Assembly: GCF_008638345.1 (NCBI RefSeq)
Contig: NZ_VTVA01000003.1
Span: 33,007 to 97,006 of the forward strand
Direction: 5' to 3'
DNA from: Pseudomonas saliphila
GTDB taxonomy: Bacteria; Pseudomonadota; Gammaproteobacteria; Pseudomonadales; Pseudomonadaceae
Length of the DNA stretch: 64,000 nt
Shown: one piece after another, positions 26,857 through 35,169 of the stretch
Layout of the letters: each line of letters begins with the position of its first letter
Numbering within the stretch: position 1 is the stretch's first letter
Notes under the pieces: model-generated
Told to the model about the DNA's origin: nothing
Seen by the model: the letters and a program-made list of their open reading frames with translations, nothing else
Databases searched by the model: none
Position numbers and translations under genes: made by a program

Positions 26857-28323
26857 ATGGAGATCAACCGCGTTTCTCCCGAACGCGTGGCGAACGAGCA
26901 CTACGAGCTCATCATTATCGGTTCAGGATTTGGCTCAACTTTCTTTCTGAACGAAGCCGTCAAGCACCTCAGCGGCCGGGCGCTGGTGATCGAATGGGGC
27001 GATCATTACCCTTGGGCGACTCAGGTTCGGGAGCGACGAAACAGCGACATCCCCCATGCCTCTACCTACGAAAATCTGGGCGACAAGCCCTGGAACATGA
27101 CCATCGCATTGGGCGGCGGCATGAACTGCTGGTTTTCGCAGGCCCTGCGCTTGCACCCCAAGGACTTCCACATGAAAACCCTCTACGGGGTGAGTAATGA
27201 CTGGCCGGTGGACTACGAGGCACTTGAGCCCTATTACTGCCAAGCCGAAACGATAATGTCCATCTCTGGCGATCCGGCAATGGCGAGCATCTTGCCGCGC
27301 AGCATGCCGTTCCCTCAGCCCCCGCATAAGGGAACGACGGTCGATGAAATGATGAAGGCGATAATGCCTGATCGGCATTTCATCGTCCCTACAGGGCGCG
27401 CCAGTGTGGCCAACGACCAGCGCGGCGTGTGCTGTGCCAACGCCACCTGCTACCAATGCCCGGTCAATGCCAAGTTTACGGCGGAAAACGGCTTTCCCAC
27501 TTTGTTCGCTCACCCCAAGGTGGACGTGTGCGTACGGTCGGAAGTGAAGTCTCTGGACTACCAGGGCGACACCATCACCGCCGCGGTCTTCGAGTCCAAC
27601 GGCCGGCAATACAAGGTGCACGGAGACATGTTCGTGCTCGGTGCCAATGCCATCCAGGCACCCGCCATTCTGCTGCGCTCGGATATTGTGTACGGCGAAA
27701 CGGCGCTCAATCTGCATGAGCAGATCGGAGCAGACGTTGAAGTCTATCTGGATAATCTCGCCTCAATGAACGGCAGCACTATCAGTACCGGCCTGAACTA
27801 CCACTTCTACGACGGGGATTTCAGGAGCGAACGCTCCGCAAGCATTGTCACTTTCGAGAACCGCTGGCCGCATGGCCTGCGTCCCGAACCTGACAAGTGG
27901 CATCATTTACTCCCGCTCAGCATCGTGAGCGAGGATTTGCCGAGCCTGAACAACAGGGTCACGGTAGATCCTGGTTCTGGCCAGGCTGTCGTGCATCATG
28001 CCGGACCCTCGGAGTACGGTCGCAAGGGGCTGGATTATGTCATCGACAATCTGGACGAGTTGCTGGCAGGTATTCCGGTGGAGTCCGTGCACTTCAGACG
28101 CTGGCGGGCGACTGAATCGCACCTGCAAGGCACGCTGCGCATGGGAGTCAACGGGGATGGCTCAGTCATCGGCCATAGCCTGCTGCATCACCAGAAACGC
28201 AACCTGGTGGTCGTGGGCAGTGCCAGCTTCCCCACCTGCTCACCTTCAAACCCCAGTTTGACGGTCGCTGCCCTGTCGATCCGCGCGGCCGAGCTGCTGT
28301 ACGGCAAAGGAGCGTTAGCATGA
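26857..28323 (+). CDS. GMC-family FAD dehydrogenase, copy 1, with a cysteine cluster
   Basis: 488 residues. The FAD motif is IIIGSGFGSTFF near residue 19-30. GMC landmarks include LGGGMNCWFSQALRLHP and the C-terminal HLQGTLRMG with the active-site region NPSLTVAALSIRAAELL. A Cys set at 192, 193, 198 and 201 (GVCCANATCYQC) is close to the pattern that holds an Fe-S cluster in FAD-dependent glucose dehydrogenase (spacing remembered, not checked). No signal peptide is present. The ATGA overlap with a Tat-signal small subunit at 28320 suggests export as a complex by hitchhiking. The substrate, probably an alcohol or sugar, is unknown. A close copy is at 31304. Confidence 0.88.
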   Translation: MEINRVSPERVANEHYELIIIGSGFGSTFFLNEAVKHLSGRALVIEWGDHYPWATQVRERRNSDIPHASTYENLGDKPWNMTIALGGGMNCWFSQALRLHPKDFHMKTLYGVSNDWPVDYEALEPYYCQAETIMSISGDPAMASILPRSMPFPQPPHKGTTVDEMMKAIMPDRHFIVPTGRASVANDQRGVCCANATCYQCPVNAKFTAENGFPTLFAHPKVDVCVRSEVKSLDYQGDTITAAVFESNGRQYKVHGDMFVLGANAIQAPAILLRSDIVYGETALNLHEQIGADVEVYLDNLASMNGSTISTGLNYHFYDGDFRSERSASIVTFENRWPHGLRPEPDKWHHLLPLSIVSEDLPSLNNRVTVDPGSGQAVVHHAGPSEYGRKGLDYVIDNLDELLAGIPVESVHFRRWRATESHLQGTLRMGVNGDGSVIGHSLLHHQKRNLVVVGSASFPTCSPSNPSLTVAALSIRAAELLYGKGALA

Positions 28324-28742
28324 ACCGGCGCCACTTCCTGATACTGGCTGCAACCGCGGTGAGCGCAGCCGCAGTGGCTGGGACTGTCAAGATGCCGGAT
28401 GATCCCTATGCATATATCGGCGCATTGCTCAGTGAATTCGTCGGCGACTTCACAATGGACGCAGAGCAACAGCGGCAGTTTGTCGAGGCGTTCAGTAACC
28501 ATTACGGCAACGACAAGGTAATGGGCTTCGTCGGCTTGCATCGTATCCGCAGGTCGATGTCCTTGGGCACCGCCTATACGCACACCAAGGTGGATCTATA
28601 CGAACGCCGACTGATTTCAGACTTCATGACCTCAACCGACTTCTTCCGCCAGTATCAGGCAGGAGCCGCTCCCCACGTCAGCTTCACTGGCTTCAAACAG
28701 CCTTGCAGCAACCCCTTCGCCCGGCAGACCCAGACCACCTGA
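28320..28742 (+). CDS. Tat-signal small subunit of the GMC dehydrogenase, copy 1
   Basis: 140 residues with a twin-arginine signal MNRRHFLILAATAVSAAAVAG. The mature part is all helical-looking, with DFTMDAEQQRQFVEAFSNHYG and LISDFMTSTDFFRQYQAG, resembling the gamma subunit (gluconate 2-dehydrogenase subunit 3 family) of three-part FAD dehydrogenases. Its ATG overlaps the GMC stop. It would carry the cofactor-loaded GMC subunit through the Tat pore. A single Cys (KQPCSNPFA) near the end is kept in copy 2. Naming is by family and gene pairing. Confidence 0.82.
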   Translation: MNRRHFLILAATAVSAAAVAGTVKMPDDPYAYIGALLSEFVGDFTMDAEQQRQFVEAFSNHYGNDKVMGFVGLHRIRRSMSLGTAYTHTKVDLYERRLISDFMTSTDFFRQYQAGAAPHVSFTGFKQPCSNPFARQTQTT

Positions 28743-28871
28743 AATCCCCTCGGGGGTGGTTCCTCCCATAGACCGGCTCCCACTCTCCCCGGCCCGCCCA
28801 AGCGTCAATATTTGTGCGCCGTTCCAGATAACGAGACGCATGATTACTCGAAACGCACCCTTATTGCTATT

Positions 28872-28907
28872 GACAAGTATTATCGATAGCGATTGACAAT
28901 CGTTCCC
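28872..28907 (+). promoter_or_regulatory. Overlapping Fur-box-like sites before the TonB receptor
   Basis: Two overlapping 19-mers, at 28872-28890 and 28889-28907, each match the Fur consensus at about 12 of 19 positions. They cover the TTGACA at 28893-28898, which pairs with TACTAT at 28917-28922 (spacer 18) as a likely promoter. The receptor starts at 28981. Iron repression is a strong inference for a FecA-type receptor. Confidence 0.6.
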
Positions 28908-28980
28908 ATTACTTTTTACTATCGCGTCCTGCTGATAACGCCTGCCCGCAGGCTTTCGTAACCATGCTCAGGAAGACGCA

Positions 28981-31035
28981 ATGAAACCCGCAATCTTCGC
29001 CACACCCCACGCCCTCGCTATTGCAGTAGCCGCCTCACTCTCACCCGCCGTCTCGTTTGCCCAGTCAGACGATGTGCTGAAAATGCCCTCCATGCAGGTT
29101 GTCGGATCCGAGCAGGATGCGATATCACGCCAGACCGGCGCGGTGGTAATCGTCGATCGTGAAGAGATCCAGCGCATCCAGCCGACTTCTACCGAGGATG
29201 TGTTGCGCCGACAGCCCGGCATCAACGCCAAGACCGAGGAAGAGTCGGCGATTGTCAGTAACATCGGTATCCGAGGTCTGTCGGCCAGCGAGTCGAAGTC
29301 TCTGGTATTGGAAGATGGTGTACCGGTTGCGCCCGGCCTGTTCATTGGTAACGACCGCTATTACAACCCTCGCATCCAGCGCATGGACGGCATAGAGATA
29401 CTCAAGGGCTCCTCCTCACTGCGTTACGGCCCCTCTACCATTGGCGGCGTAATCAACTACATCACCAAGACACCAGATGACGGCGTCGGTGTATCAGCGC
29501 GCGTCGGTTCGTGGAATACCCGGGAGGCGACTCTGGAAGCCGGCGGGCGCAATGAGGCAGGTAATGCCTTTGCTGGTCTGGTCGCTACCCACGCGCGCAG
29601 CGATGGTTGGCTCGACCGGGACTATGAGATGACCGATCTGATGTTCAAGGCCGGTATCGCTCCGAACGAAAACCACAATCTGGGTGTGAAGCTTTCCTGG
29701 CACGAAAACGATGCGAATATCTCCTACCGCGGGCTGTTCCTGGGCGACTACCGCGCGGGCAAGACCTACAACCCGGCGCCGGATGATTACTACCTCACCG
29801 ACCGCAAGGCGATCGACGTTAACCATGAATGGCACCTGAGTGATCGCGCCACCCTGAACACCCTGGCCTACTGGAGCGAGCTCACGCGGGACTACTGGCG
29901 CTACGGGGTGGATACACCCGCCTCCAACGCCGCCGGCCGCTGGGTCTATACCGATAGCGTAACGGGCAATAACCGTACCTTCGACCGCTACGGCATCGAG
30001 TCACGGCTGTCGCTCGACCACGATCTATTCGGCTGGGTCAACGAAGCCGAATTCGGCGTGCGCGTGATGAAGGAAGAAGCAGATGACCGCCGCATTCGGG
30101 CGACGCGGACAGAGGACCGCAGCGGTATCAATGACCGCCATATTATCGATTCCGCCGAAAGCGTCGCAGGTTACGTACAGAACCGGATTGTTTTCAATGA
30201 CCGTTTCAGCGTCACGCCAGGCGTGCGGGTTGAATCCTACGAACAAGAGCGCCGCGTCAAAACGCAGGATGATGCTTCGGCCACGACGCGCAACACCGAG
30301 GTGTTGCCCGGCATCGGCGCGACCTACCAGCTGATGCCTGAAGCGCAACTGTACGGCGGCGTATACAAGGCCTTTTCTCCGGCATCCAACGGCGTAGCGC
30401 TCGATGGTCTGGCCGATCAGAAGCTGGACGGCGAACGTTCAGTGAATTACGAGTTCGGGGTACGCGGCGCGAGCGGCGTGATCAATTACGAGCTGACGGC
30501 CTTCTACATGGATTTCCGCAATCAGGTGGTCACCGGCAACAGTGATCCGAATCTGTCGCAATCCAATGCCGGCAAGACTGAGCATTACGGTCTGGAAGCC
30601 GCGCTGGGCGTCGCCCTTGGCCGCGGCTTCAGTGTCGACTCCAACCTGACCTGGGTACCGGTGTCGGAGTTCAGCACCGGGGAATTCGAGGGCAACCGTC
30701 TGCCCTACGCACCTGAATTCATCGCCAACCTGGGTCTTCATTACATGCAGGGCCCGTTCGCCTCATCGCTCACCGCACACCACCGGGGCGAGCAGTTCGG
30801 CAGCCCCGACAACCTCAAGGCAATACCGGCGGGTGCTGAGGGTGGCATTTGGGGCGGAGAAATGTCCTCCTATACCCTGTTCGACTTGACCACCCGCTAC
30901 CAGGTCACCGAGCAGTTCGGCGTGCAGGCGGCGGCCAAGAACCTTACCGACAAGCGCTATATCACTGGCTTGCGTCAGGGTATCTACGTGGGTCCTGAGC
31001 GCTCATTTGAAGTGGCGCTTGATTATCGGTTTTAA
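28981..31035 (+). CDS. TonB-dependent FecA-family outer-membrane receptor
   Basis: 684 residues. Signal peptide ends near residue 28 (SFAQS). The plug has the TonB box region VGSEQDAISRQTG and LRRQPGINAK, then GIRGLSASESKSLVLEDG and KGSSSLRYGPSTIGGVINY. The barrel ends in RSFEVALDYRF, with terminal Phe. The family block RLPYAPEFIANLGL and the AAKNLTDKRYITGLRQG end are siderophore/citrate-receptor-like. There is no N-terminal FecA signalling extension, and no FecI/FecR genes are next to it. A Fur-like site lies upstream and a strong terminator at 31053. It sits between two copies of the GMC module, so it could import an iron chelate or substrate handled by that enzyme (inference). Confidence 0.9.
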   Translation: MKPAIFATPHALAIAVAASLSPAVSFAQSDDVLKMPSMQVVGSEQDAISRQTGAVVIVDREEIQRIQPTSTEDVLRRQPGINAKTEEESAIVSNIGIRGLSASESKSLVLEDGVPVAPGLFIGNDRYYNPRIQRMDGIEILKGSSSLRYGPSTIGGVINYITKTPDDGVGVSARVGSWNTREATLEAGGRNEAGNAFAGLVATHARSDGWLDRDYEMTDLMFKAGIAPNENHNLGVKLSWHENDANISYRGLFLGDYRAGKTYNPAPDDYYLTDRKAIDVNHEWHLSDRATLNTLAYWSELTRDYWRYGVDTPASNAAGRWVYTDSVTGNNRTFDRYGIESRLSLDHDLFGWVNEAEFGVRVMKEEADDRRIRATRTEDRSGINDRHIIDSAESVAGYVQNRIVFNDRFSVTPGVRVESYEQERRVKTQDDASATTRNTEVLPGIGATYQLMPEAQLYGGVYKAFSPASNGVALDGLADQKLDGERSVNYEFGVRGASGVINYELTAFYMDFRNQVVTGNSDPNLSQSNAGKTEHYGLEAALGVALGRGFSVDSNLTWVPVSEFSTGEFEGNRLPYAPEFIANLGLHYMQGPFASSLTAHHRGEQFGSPDNLKAIPAGAEGGIWGGEMSSYTLFDLTTRYQVTEQFGVQAAAKNLTDKRYITGLRQGIYVGPERSFEVALDYRF

Positions 31036-31052
31036 GCTACGGCCTCCACTGA

Positions 31053-31080
31053 ACAGCCAACATATCTGTTGGCTGTTTTC
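31053..31080 (+). terminator. Terminator of the TonB receptor
   Basis: ACAGCCAACA and TGTTGGCTGT form a perfect 10-bp stem with a TATC loop, followed by TTTC. It begins 18 bp past the receptor stop and separates it from the second GMC module. Confidence 0.85.
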
Positions 31081-31117
31081 TCCGCTTAACACCAGCCTTG
31101 TCTCCACTGGAAATCCT

Positions 31118-31190
31118 TTCGAATAACCGCGGCGGCTCTGAACTCGGCAATTCAGGGCGTGTCGTAAGCGTATAGAAGCCGTTATTCGAA
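31118..31190. repeat. Spaced inverted repeat upstream of GMC copy 2
   Basis: TTCGAATAAC at 31118-31127 is repeated inverted as GTTATTCGAA at 31181-31190. A smaller CTGAA/TTCAG repeat lies between. It may be an operator pair or a recombination footprint. Confidence 0.35.
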
Positions 31191-31303
31191 TACTCAAGGA
31201 AAGAGTCACGGTGACAGAAGTACGCCCTGGAAGCGGGGGCGCGAAGTATGTCCAGCGACATCGGTTTGCCGACGAAGCGCTAGGAAATTACAAGGATTCA
31301 GAC

Positions 31304-32770
31304 ATGGAGATCAATCGGGTATCGCCCGAGCACGTAGCGAACGAGCATTACGAACTCATCATCATCGGATCGGGGTTTGGCTCCACTTTCTTTCTGAACG
31401 AAGCCGTCAAGCACATCACCGGCAGGGCACTGGTGATCGAATGGGGCGATCACTTCCCATGGGCCACCCAGGTCCGGGAGCAACGTAACAGCGATATCCC
31501 CCAGGAATCCACCTACGAAAACCGCGGCGACAAACCCTGGAATATGACTATTGCCCTGGGCGGCGGCATGAACTGCTGGTTTACCCAGGCACCCCGTCTG
31601 CATCCCAAAGACTTCTACATGCAAACCCACTACGGGGTCAGCCACGATTGGCCGGTCGACTATGACGATCTGGAACCATACTACTGCCAGGTCGAGAGCA
31701 AGATGCTGATCGCCGGCGATCCAGCGATGGCGCAGATTCTGCCGCGCAGCATGCCCTTTCCACAGCCTCCGCATAGGGGCACAACCGTCGACGAGATGAT
31801 GAAGGTCGCGATGCCCGAGCATCATTTTATCGTCCCGGCTGGCCGCGCCAGCGTGGTCAATGATCAGCGCGGTGTATGTTGCTCCAATGCCACCTGTTAC
31901 CACTGTCCGGCCAACGCCAAGTTCACGGCGGAAAATGGATTCCCCACCTTGTTCGCCCATCCAAAGGTAGATGTTTGCGTGCGCTCGGAGGTGAAGTCGC
32001 TGGACTATCAGGGCGATACCATAACGGCGGTGGTGTTCGAGTCTAAGAGCAAGCAATACAAGGTGTATGGCGACATGTTCGTGCTAGGGGCCAACGCCAT
32101 CCAGGCCCCCGCCATTCTCTTGCGCTCGGATATCGTCTATGGGGAAACCGCCCTGAATCTGCATGAGCAGATCGGGGCCGACGTTGAGGTCTATCTCGAT
32201 GGTCTGGCTGCATTGAATGGCAGCACCATCAGTACCGGGCTGAATTATTACTTCTACGATGGTGATTTCCGCAAAGAGCGTGGCGCCACTGTGGTCGGCT
32301 TTGAGAATCGCTGGCCGCACGGATTGCGGCCCGAGCCGGGCAAATGGCATCACATCTTGCCGCTCAACATCGTGACTGAAGATTTGCCAAACCTGGACAA
32401 CAAGGTGACGGTCGATCCGGACTCCGGCAAGGCGATCATCCACCACACCGGTCCTTCCGAGTATGGCCGAAAGGGGCTGGACCATGTACTCAATAACCTC
32501 GATGAACTGCTGGCGGCGATACCGGTGGAGTCCATCCACTTCAGGCGCTGGCGGATAACCGAATCGCACGTACAGGGCACGCTGCGCATGGGGGTGGACG
32601 GCGATGGATCAGTAGTCGATCACAGCCTGTTGCACCATCGCAAACGCAACCTGATGGTCGTGGGCAGCTCGACTTTCCCCACCTGCTCTGCCTCCAATCC
32701 CAGCGTGACCGTCGCCGCGATGTCCATCCGGGCGGCAGACCTGCTCTATGGCAAAGGAGCCCTGATATGA
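31304..32770 (+). CDS. GMC-family FAD dehydrogenase, copy 2
   Basis: 488 residues from ATG 31304; AAGGA lies 7 nt upstream and the frame to 31211 adds an unrelated 31-residue leader. Sequence is near copy 1: the first 80 residues differ at about eight places. The FAD motif, GMC C-terminal motifs and the four-Cys cluster (GVCCSNATCYHC) are all kept. Differences include FTQ for FSQ near residue 94 and a KERGATVVGFENRW block. It overlaps its own Tat-signal subunit by 4 bp. The copies may act on different substrates or be expressed under different conditions. Confidence 0.88.
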   Translation: MEINRVSPEHVANEHYELIIIGSGFGSTFFLNEAVKHITGRALVIEWGDHFPWATQVREQRNSDIPQESTYENRGDKPWNMTIALGGGMNCWFTQAPRLHPKDFYMQTHYGVSHDWPVDYDDLEPYYCQVESKMLIAGDPAMAQILPRSMPFPQPPHRGTTVDEMMKVAMPEHHFIVPAGRASVVNDQRGVCCSNATCYHCPANAKFTAENGFPTLFAHPKVDVCVRSEVKSLDYQGDTITAVVFESKSKQYKVYGDMFVLGANAIQAPAILLRSDIVYGETALNLHEQIGADVEVYLDGLAALNGSTISTGLNYYFYDGDFRKERGATVVGFENRWPHGLRPEPGKWHHILPLNIVTEDLPNLDNKVTVDPDSGKAIIHHTGPSEYGRKGLDHVLNNLDELLAAIPVESIHFRRWRITESHVQGTLRMGVDGDGSVVDHSLLHHRKRNLMVVGSSTFPTCSASNPSVTVAAMSIRAADLLYGKGALI

Positions 32771-33180
32771 ACCGGCGCAACTTTCTGATCTTGTCTGCAA
32801 CCGCGGTAAGCGCAGCCGCAATAGGCGGGACCGTTACCGTGCTGGACGACCCCTATGCGTATATTGACAGCCTGCTACACGAGTACGTCGGCGAGTTCAC
32901 CATGGATGACGCAGAGGAACGGCAATTCGTGGATGCGTTTAGCGGACATTACGGTAGCGAAAAGGTGTTGGGCTTCGTTGCCTTGCACCGTCTCCGTAGG
33001 GCGACGCCACTGAGCACTGACTATACCGACGCCAAAGTGGAGCTGTACAAGCGCAGGCTGGTGTCGGACTTCATGACCTCGACGGACTTCTTCCGCCAAT
33101 ATCAACAGGGCAAGGTCCCTCACGTCTATTTCACGGGGTTCAAGGTGCCCTGTAGCAACCCTTTCGCCCAGCGGGTCTAG
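32767..33180 (+). CDS. Tat-signal small subunit of the GMC dehydrogenase, copy 2
   Basis: 137 residues, twin-arginine signal MNRRNFLILSATAVSAAAIGG. It parallels copy 1 along its length: FTMDDAEERQFVDAFSGHYG and LVSDFMTSTDFFRQYQQG, ending KVPCSNPFAQRV. It shares the ATGA overlap with the GMC gene. It likely acts as the export escort and structural subunit of the second module. No cytochrome gene follows in either module. Confidence 0.82.
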   Translation: MNRRNFLILSATAVSAAAIGGTVTVLDDPYAYIDSLLHEYVGEFTMDDAEERQFVDAFSGHYGSEKVLGFVALHRLRRATPLSTDYTDAKVELYKRRLVSDFMTSTDFFRQYQQGKVPHVYFTGFKVPCSNPFAQRV

Positions 33181-33181
33181 C

Positions 33182-34195
33182 TCAGGATGAGCGAGCCGTC
33201 CGCGGTGACTCAAGAAATTTAATCAGCAAGCGACTGACCTCCTCGGGCCGCTCCTGCTGCACCCAATGCCCTGCATTCTCGATCAGATGTTTACCCTGCA
33301 GCCTGGGCGCAGTTCTTTTCATGGCATCAATGTCCTCGCCCGTTATTTTCAGCACGCCATCCAGGGCGCCGGCGATATACAGCAGCGGCTGGGTAATGCG
33401 CGCGCCATCCCAGAAGGGGGTCTGCGCCCAGTTCTGATCCATGTTGCGGTACCAGTTGATGCCGCCGCGAAAACCGGAGTGAGTGAAATGTTCAGTGAAG
33501 ACGGATAGATCGTGCTCCGTGAGCCAGGCCGGCAGCTCATCCGGCGTGACCAGGTTGTCGACCAGTCGGGTGTTCTTGTCGAAAAACACCATATTGGTTT
33601 CTGGCCCGCTCGTACTCAGACGTGCCTCAGCCGATCCGTCATGCAGCACACCCAGGATGCTGCGGCGCACGTCCTCCTCCAGCTCCGCCTCTGCCCGACC
33701 GGGCGCTTGGAAATAGGCCTGGTAGAAGTGCGTTTTCTGGGAGGCCAGTTCGTAACGCACCGCCGGCCTGATTGGTTTGCGCTGCATGAAGGGTACGCTC
33801 AGCAGCCCTACCTGCGTGAACATGTCCGGACGGAGTAACGCAGCGGCCGAGGTAACAATGGATCCCATATCGTGACCGACGATGGCCGCCTGCTCTTCGC
33901 CGAGCGCGTTGACCAGCCCCACCACGTCGCCCACCAGATTGAAGATGCCGTAATCGCTTATTTCAGCGGGTGCTTCGGTATAGCCGTATCCCCGCTGGTC
34001 AGGCGCAATCACCCGATACCCCGCATCGGCCAGCGCTGTGATCTGGTGTCGCCAGGAATACCAGGATTCAGGCCAACCGTGCAGCAGGACAACCAAAGGC
34101 CCCTGCCCTTGCTCGACGTAATGCATGCGAATGCCGTTGGTGTGAACGTAAGCGTGCTTGATCGAAGCCAATGTATGATTCCTGAGTGTGATCAT
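33182..34195 (-). CDS. Epoxide-hydrolase-like alpha/beta hydrolase
   Basis: 337 residues. HGWPESWYSW is the oxyanion motif and PDQRGYGYTEAP follows as in epoxide hydrolases. The elbow GHDMGS has an Asp nucleophile (Asp109), as in epoxide hydrolases and haloalkane dehalogenases and not in esterases. The His base is in NAGHWVQQERPEE. The Tyr in GGINWYRNMD fits the lid Tyr that activates the epoxide. No signal peptide is seen, so it should act in the cytoplasm. It converges on GMC module 2 with a 1-bp gap. Confidence 0.88.
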   Translation of the reverse strand: MITLRNHTLASIKHAYVHTNGIRMHYVEQGQGPLVVLLHGWPESWYSWRHQITALADAGYRVIAPDQRGYGYTEAPAEISDYGIFNLVGDVVGLVNALGEEQAAIVGHDMGSIVTSAAALLRPDMFTQVGLLSVPFMQRKPIRPAVRYELASQKTHFYQAYFQAPGRAEAELEEDVRRSILGVLHDGSAEARLSTSGPETNMVFFDKNTRLVDNLVTPDELPAWLTEHDLSVFTEHFTHSGFRGGINWYRNMDQNWAQTPFWDGARITQPLLYIAGALDGVLKITGEDIDAMKRTAPRLQGKHLIENAGHWVQQERPEEVSRLLIKFLESPRTARSS

Positions 34196-34220
34196 TAAGA
34201 CGGTGCAGGTTTTGCCTGGG

Positions 34221-34919
34221 TTACGGCAGCTTGCCTCGACCGAGCTGTCGCAACTGTTCCACCCGTTGCCGCAACTGCGCTACGGCGTCGAGGATATGGC
34301 GCTGCAAGTCGATATTGCGTTCATCCTCAACCTTCAACATGGACGATGACATGTCGAGCGTTTGCAAGGGCGTAGACAGATCATGGGCCAGTCGACGCGC
34401 CGCTTGTGTATGAGCCTGTCGCCATTCGGTTGCCTGAGCGAGACATATCTCAAGCAGGTCGATTCGCAAGCGCTGGGCGGTTACGATGTCAGCTTCTGTC
34501 CAGCCTGGTTGCTTGGCGGACGCTGCGCCCTGCTTACGAAACCAGAATAGCCAGCCGCGCTCGCTGGGGCTGAAGCGCACAGCGAGCACGTTGCAATAGG
34601 TATCTTCCTCGCGCGCTGCACGGCCGTCCGCCTCACGCTGGATACCAACCTGGTCCTGATCCTCTGCGTCGTCCAGGTTTTCGGCCAGCTGTAGCGCGAG
34701 ATAATCAAGCTCCCCGCCGGTGCTAGCGGCCTCTCCATTGCGCGTCACGGCTGCGGCTTCGCATGACACGAGCGAAGCGATATTCAGGTCAGAGGCGGTC
34801 AGGGCTGCCAGTAGGTTGTCGGCTTGCCTCAGCCTACGCACCATCTGCTTGTGTTGCTCAGAGGCGGTGCCGTGCGCCAGCACGCCATTCGCCAAGGTTA
34901 CCTGAATCGCTTGTGCCAT
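34221..34919 (-). CDS. PHY-domain plus HisKA protein without photosensory or ATPase domains
   Basis: 232 residues. Residues about 20-150 resemble the PHY domain of bacteriophytochromes: LLAALTASDLNIASLVSCEA and the tongue-like GWLFWFRKQG. A helical part follows with ARRLAHDLSTPLQTLDMSSS, an H-box carrying a candidate phospho-acceptor His. There is no PAS-GAF bilin pocket and no HATPase domain. Either it is a remnant of a phytochrome or a free dimerisation/phosphotransfer protein. The start ATG 34919 is the only reasonable one in the frame. It is divergent from the very large CheB-CheR kinase at 35170 across 250 bp, which might be its partner (inference). Confidence 0.7.
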   Translation of the reverse strand: MAQAIQVTLANGVLAHGTASEQHKQMVRRLRQADNLLAALTASDLNIASLVSCEAAAVTRNGEAASTGGELDYLALQLAENLDDAEDQDQVGIQREADGRAAREEDTYCNVLAVRFSPSERGWLFWFRKQGAASAKQPGWTEADIVTAQRLRIDLLEICLAQATEWRQAHTQAARRLAHDLSTPLQTLDMSSSMLKVEDERNIDLQRHILDAVAQLRQRVEQLRQLGRGKLP

Positions 34920-35169
34920 GAATCGTCCGCTGTGAGTCGTGAACAGGGTTAATGAGTGTAGTGCCAGATCGTCATACGAACGCTTCAGCCTGCCAACATG
35001 TGCGTCGGATTCGCAAGCGCCAAAGATTGGACCCGACGGCTGGTCAGGTTAGAGTGATCGGTCTTCATGTAGCGTAGCATTTCATGATTTTTTCAATGGA
35101 ACGGCTCGGTACGGCGAGCATCTGTATTCTAAGCAATCAGCTCAGCATTCAAGCGCCAACGAGATCTCA

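Noticed and set aside
26602-26901. 99-codon minus-strand frame
   Set aside because: Runs across the first GMC start; composition not protein-like and no ribosome site.
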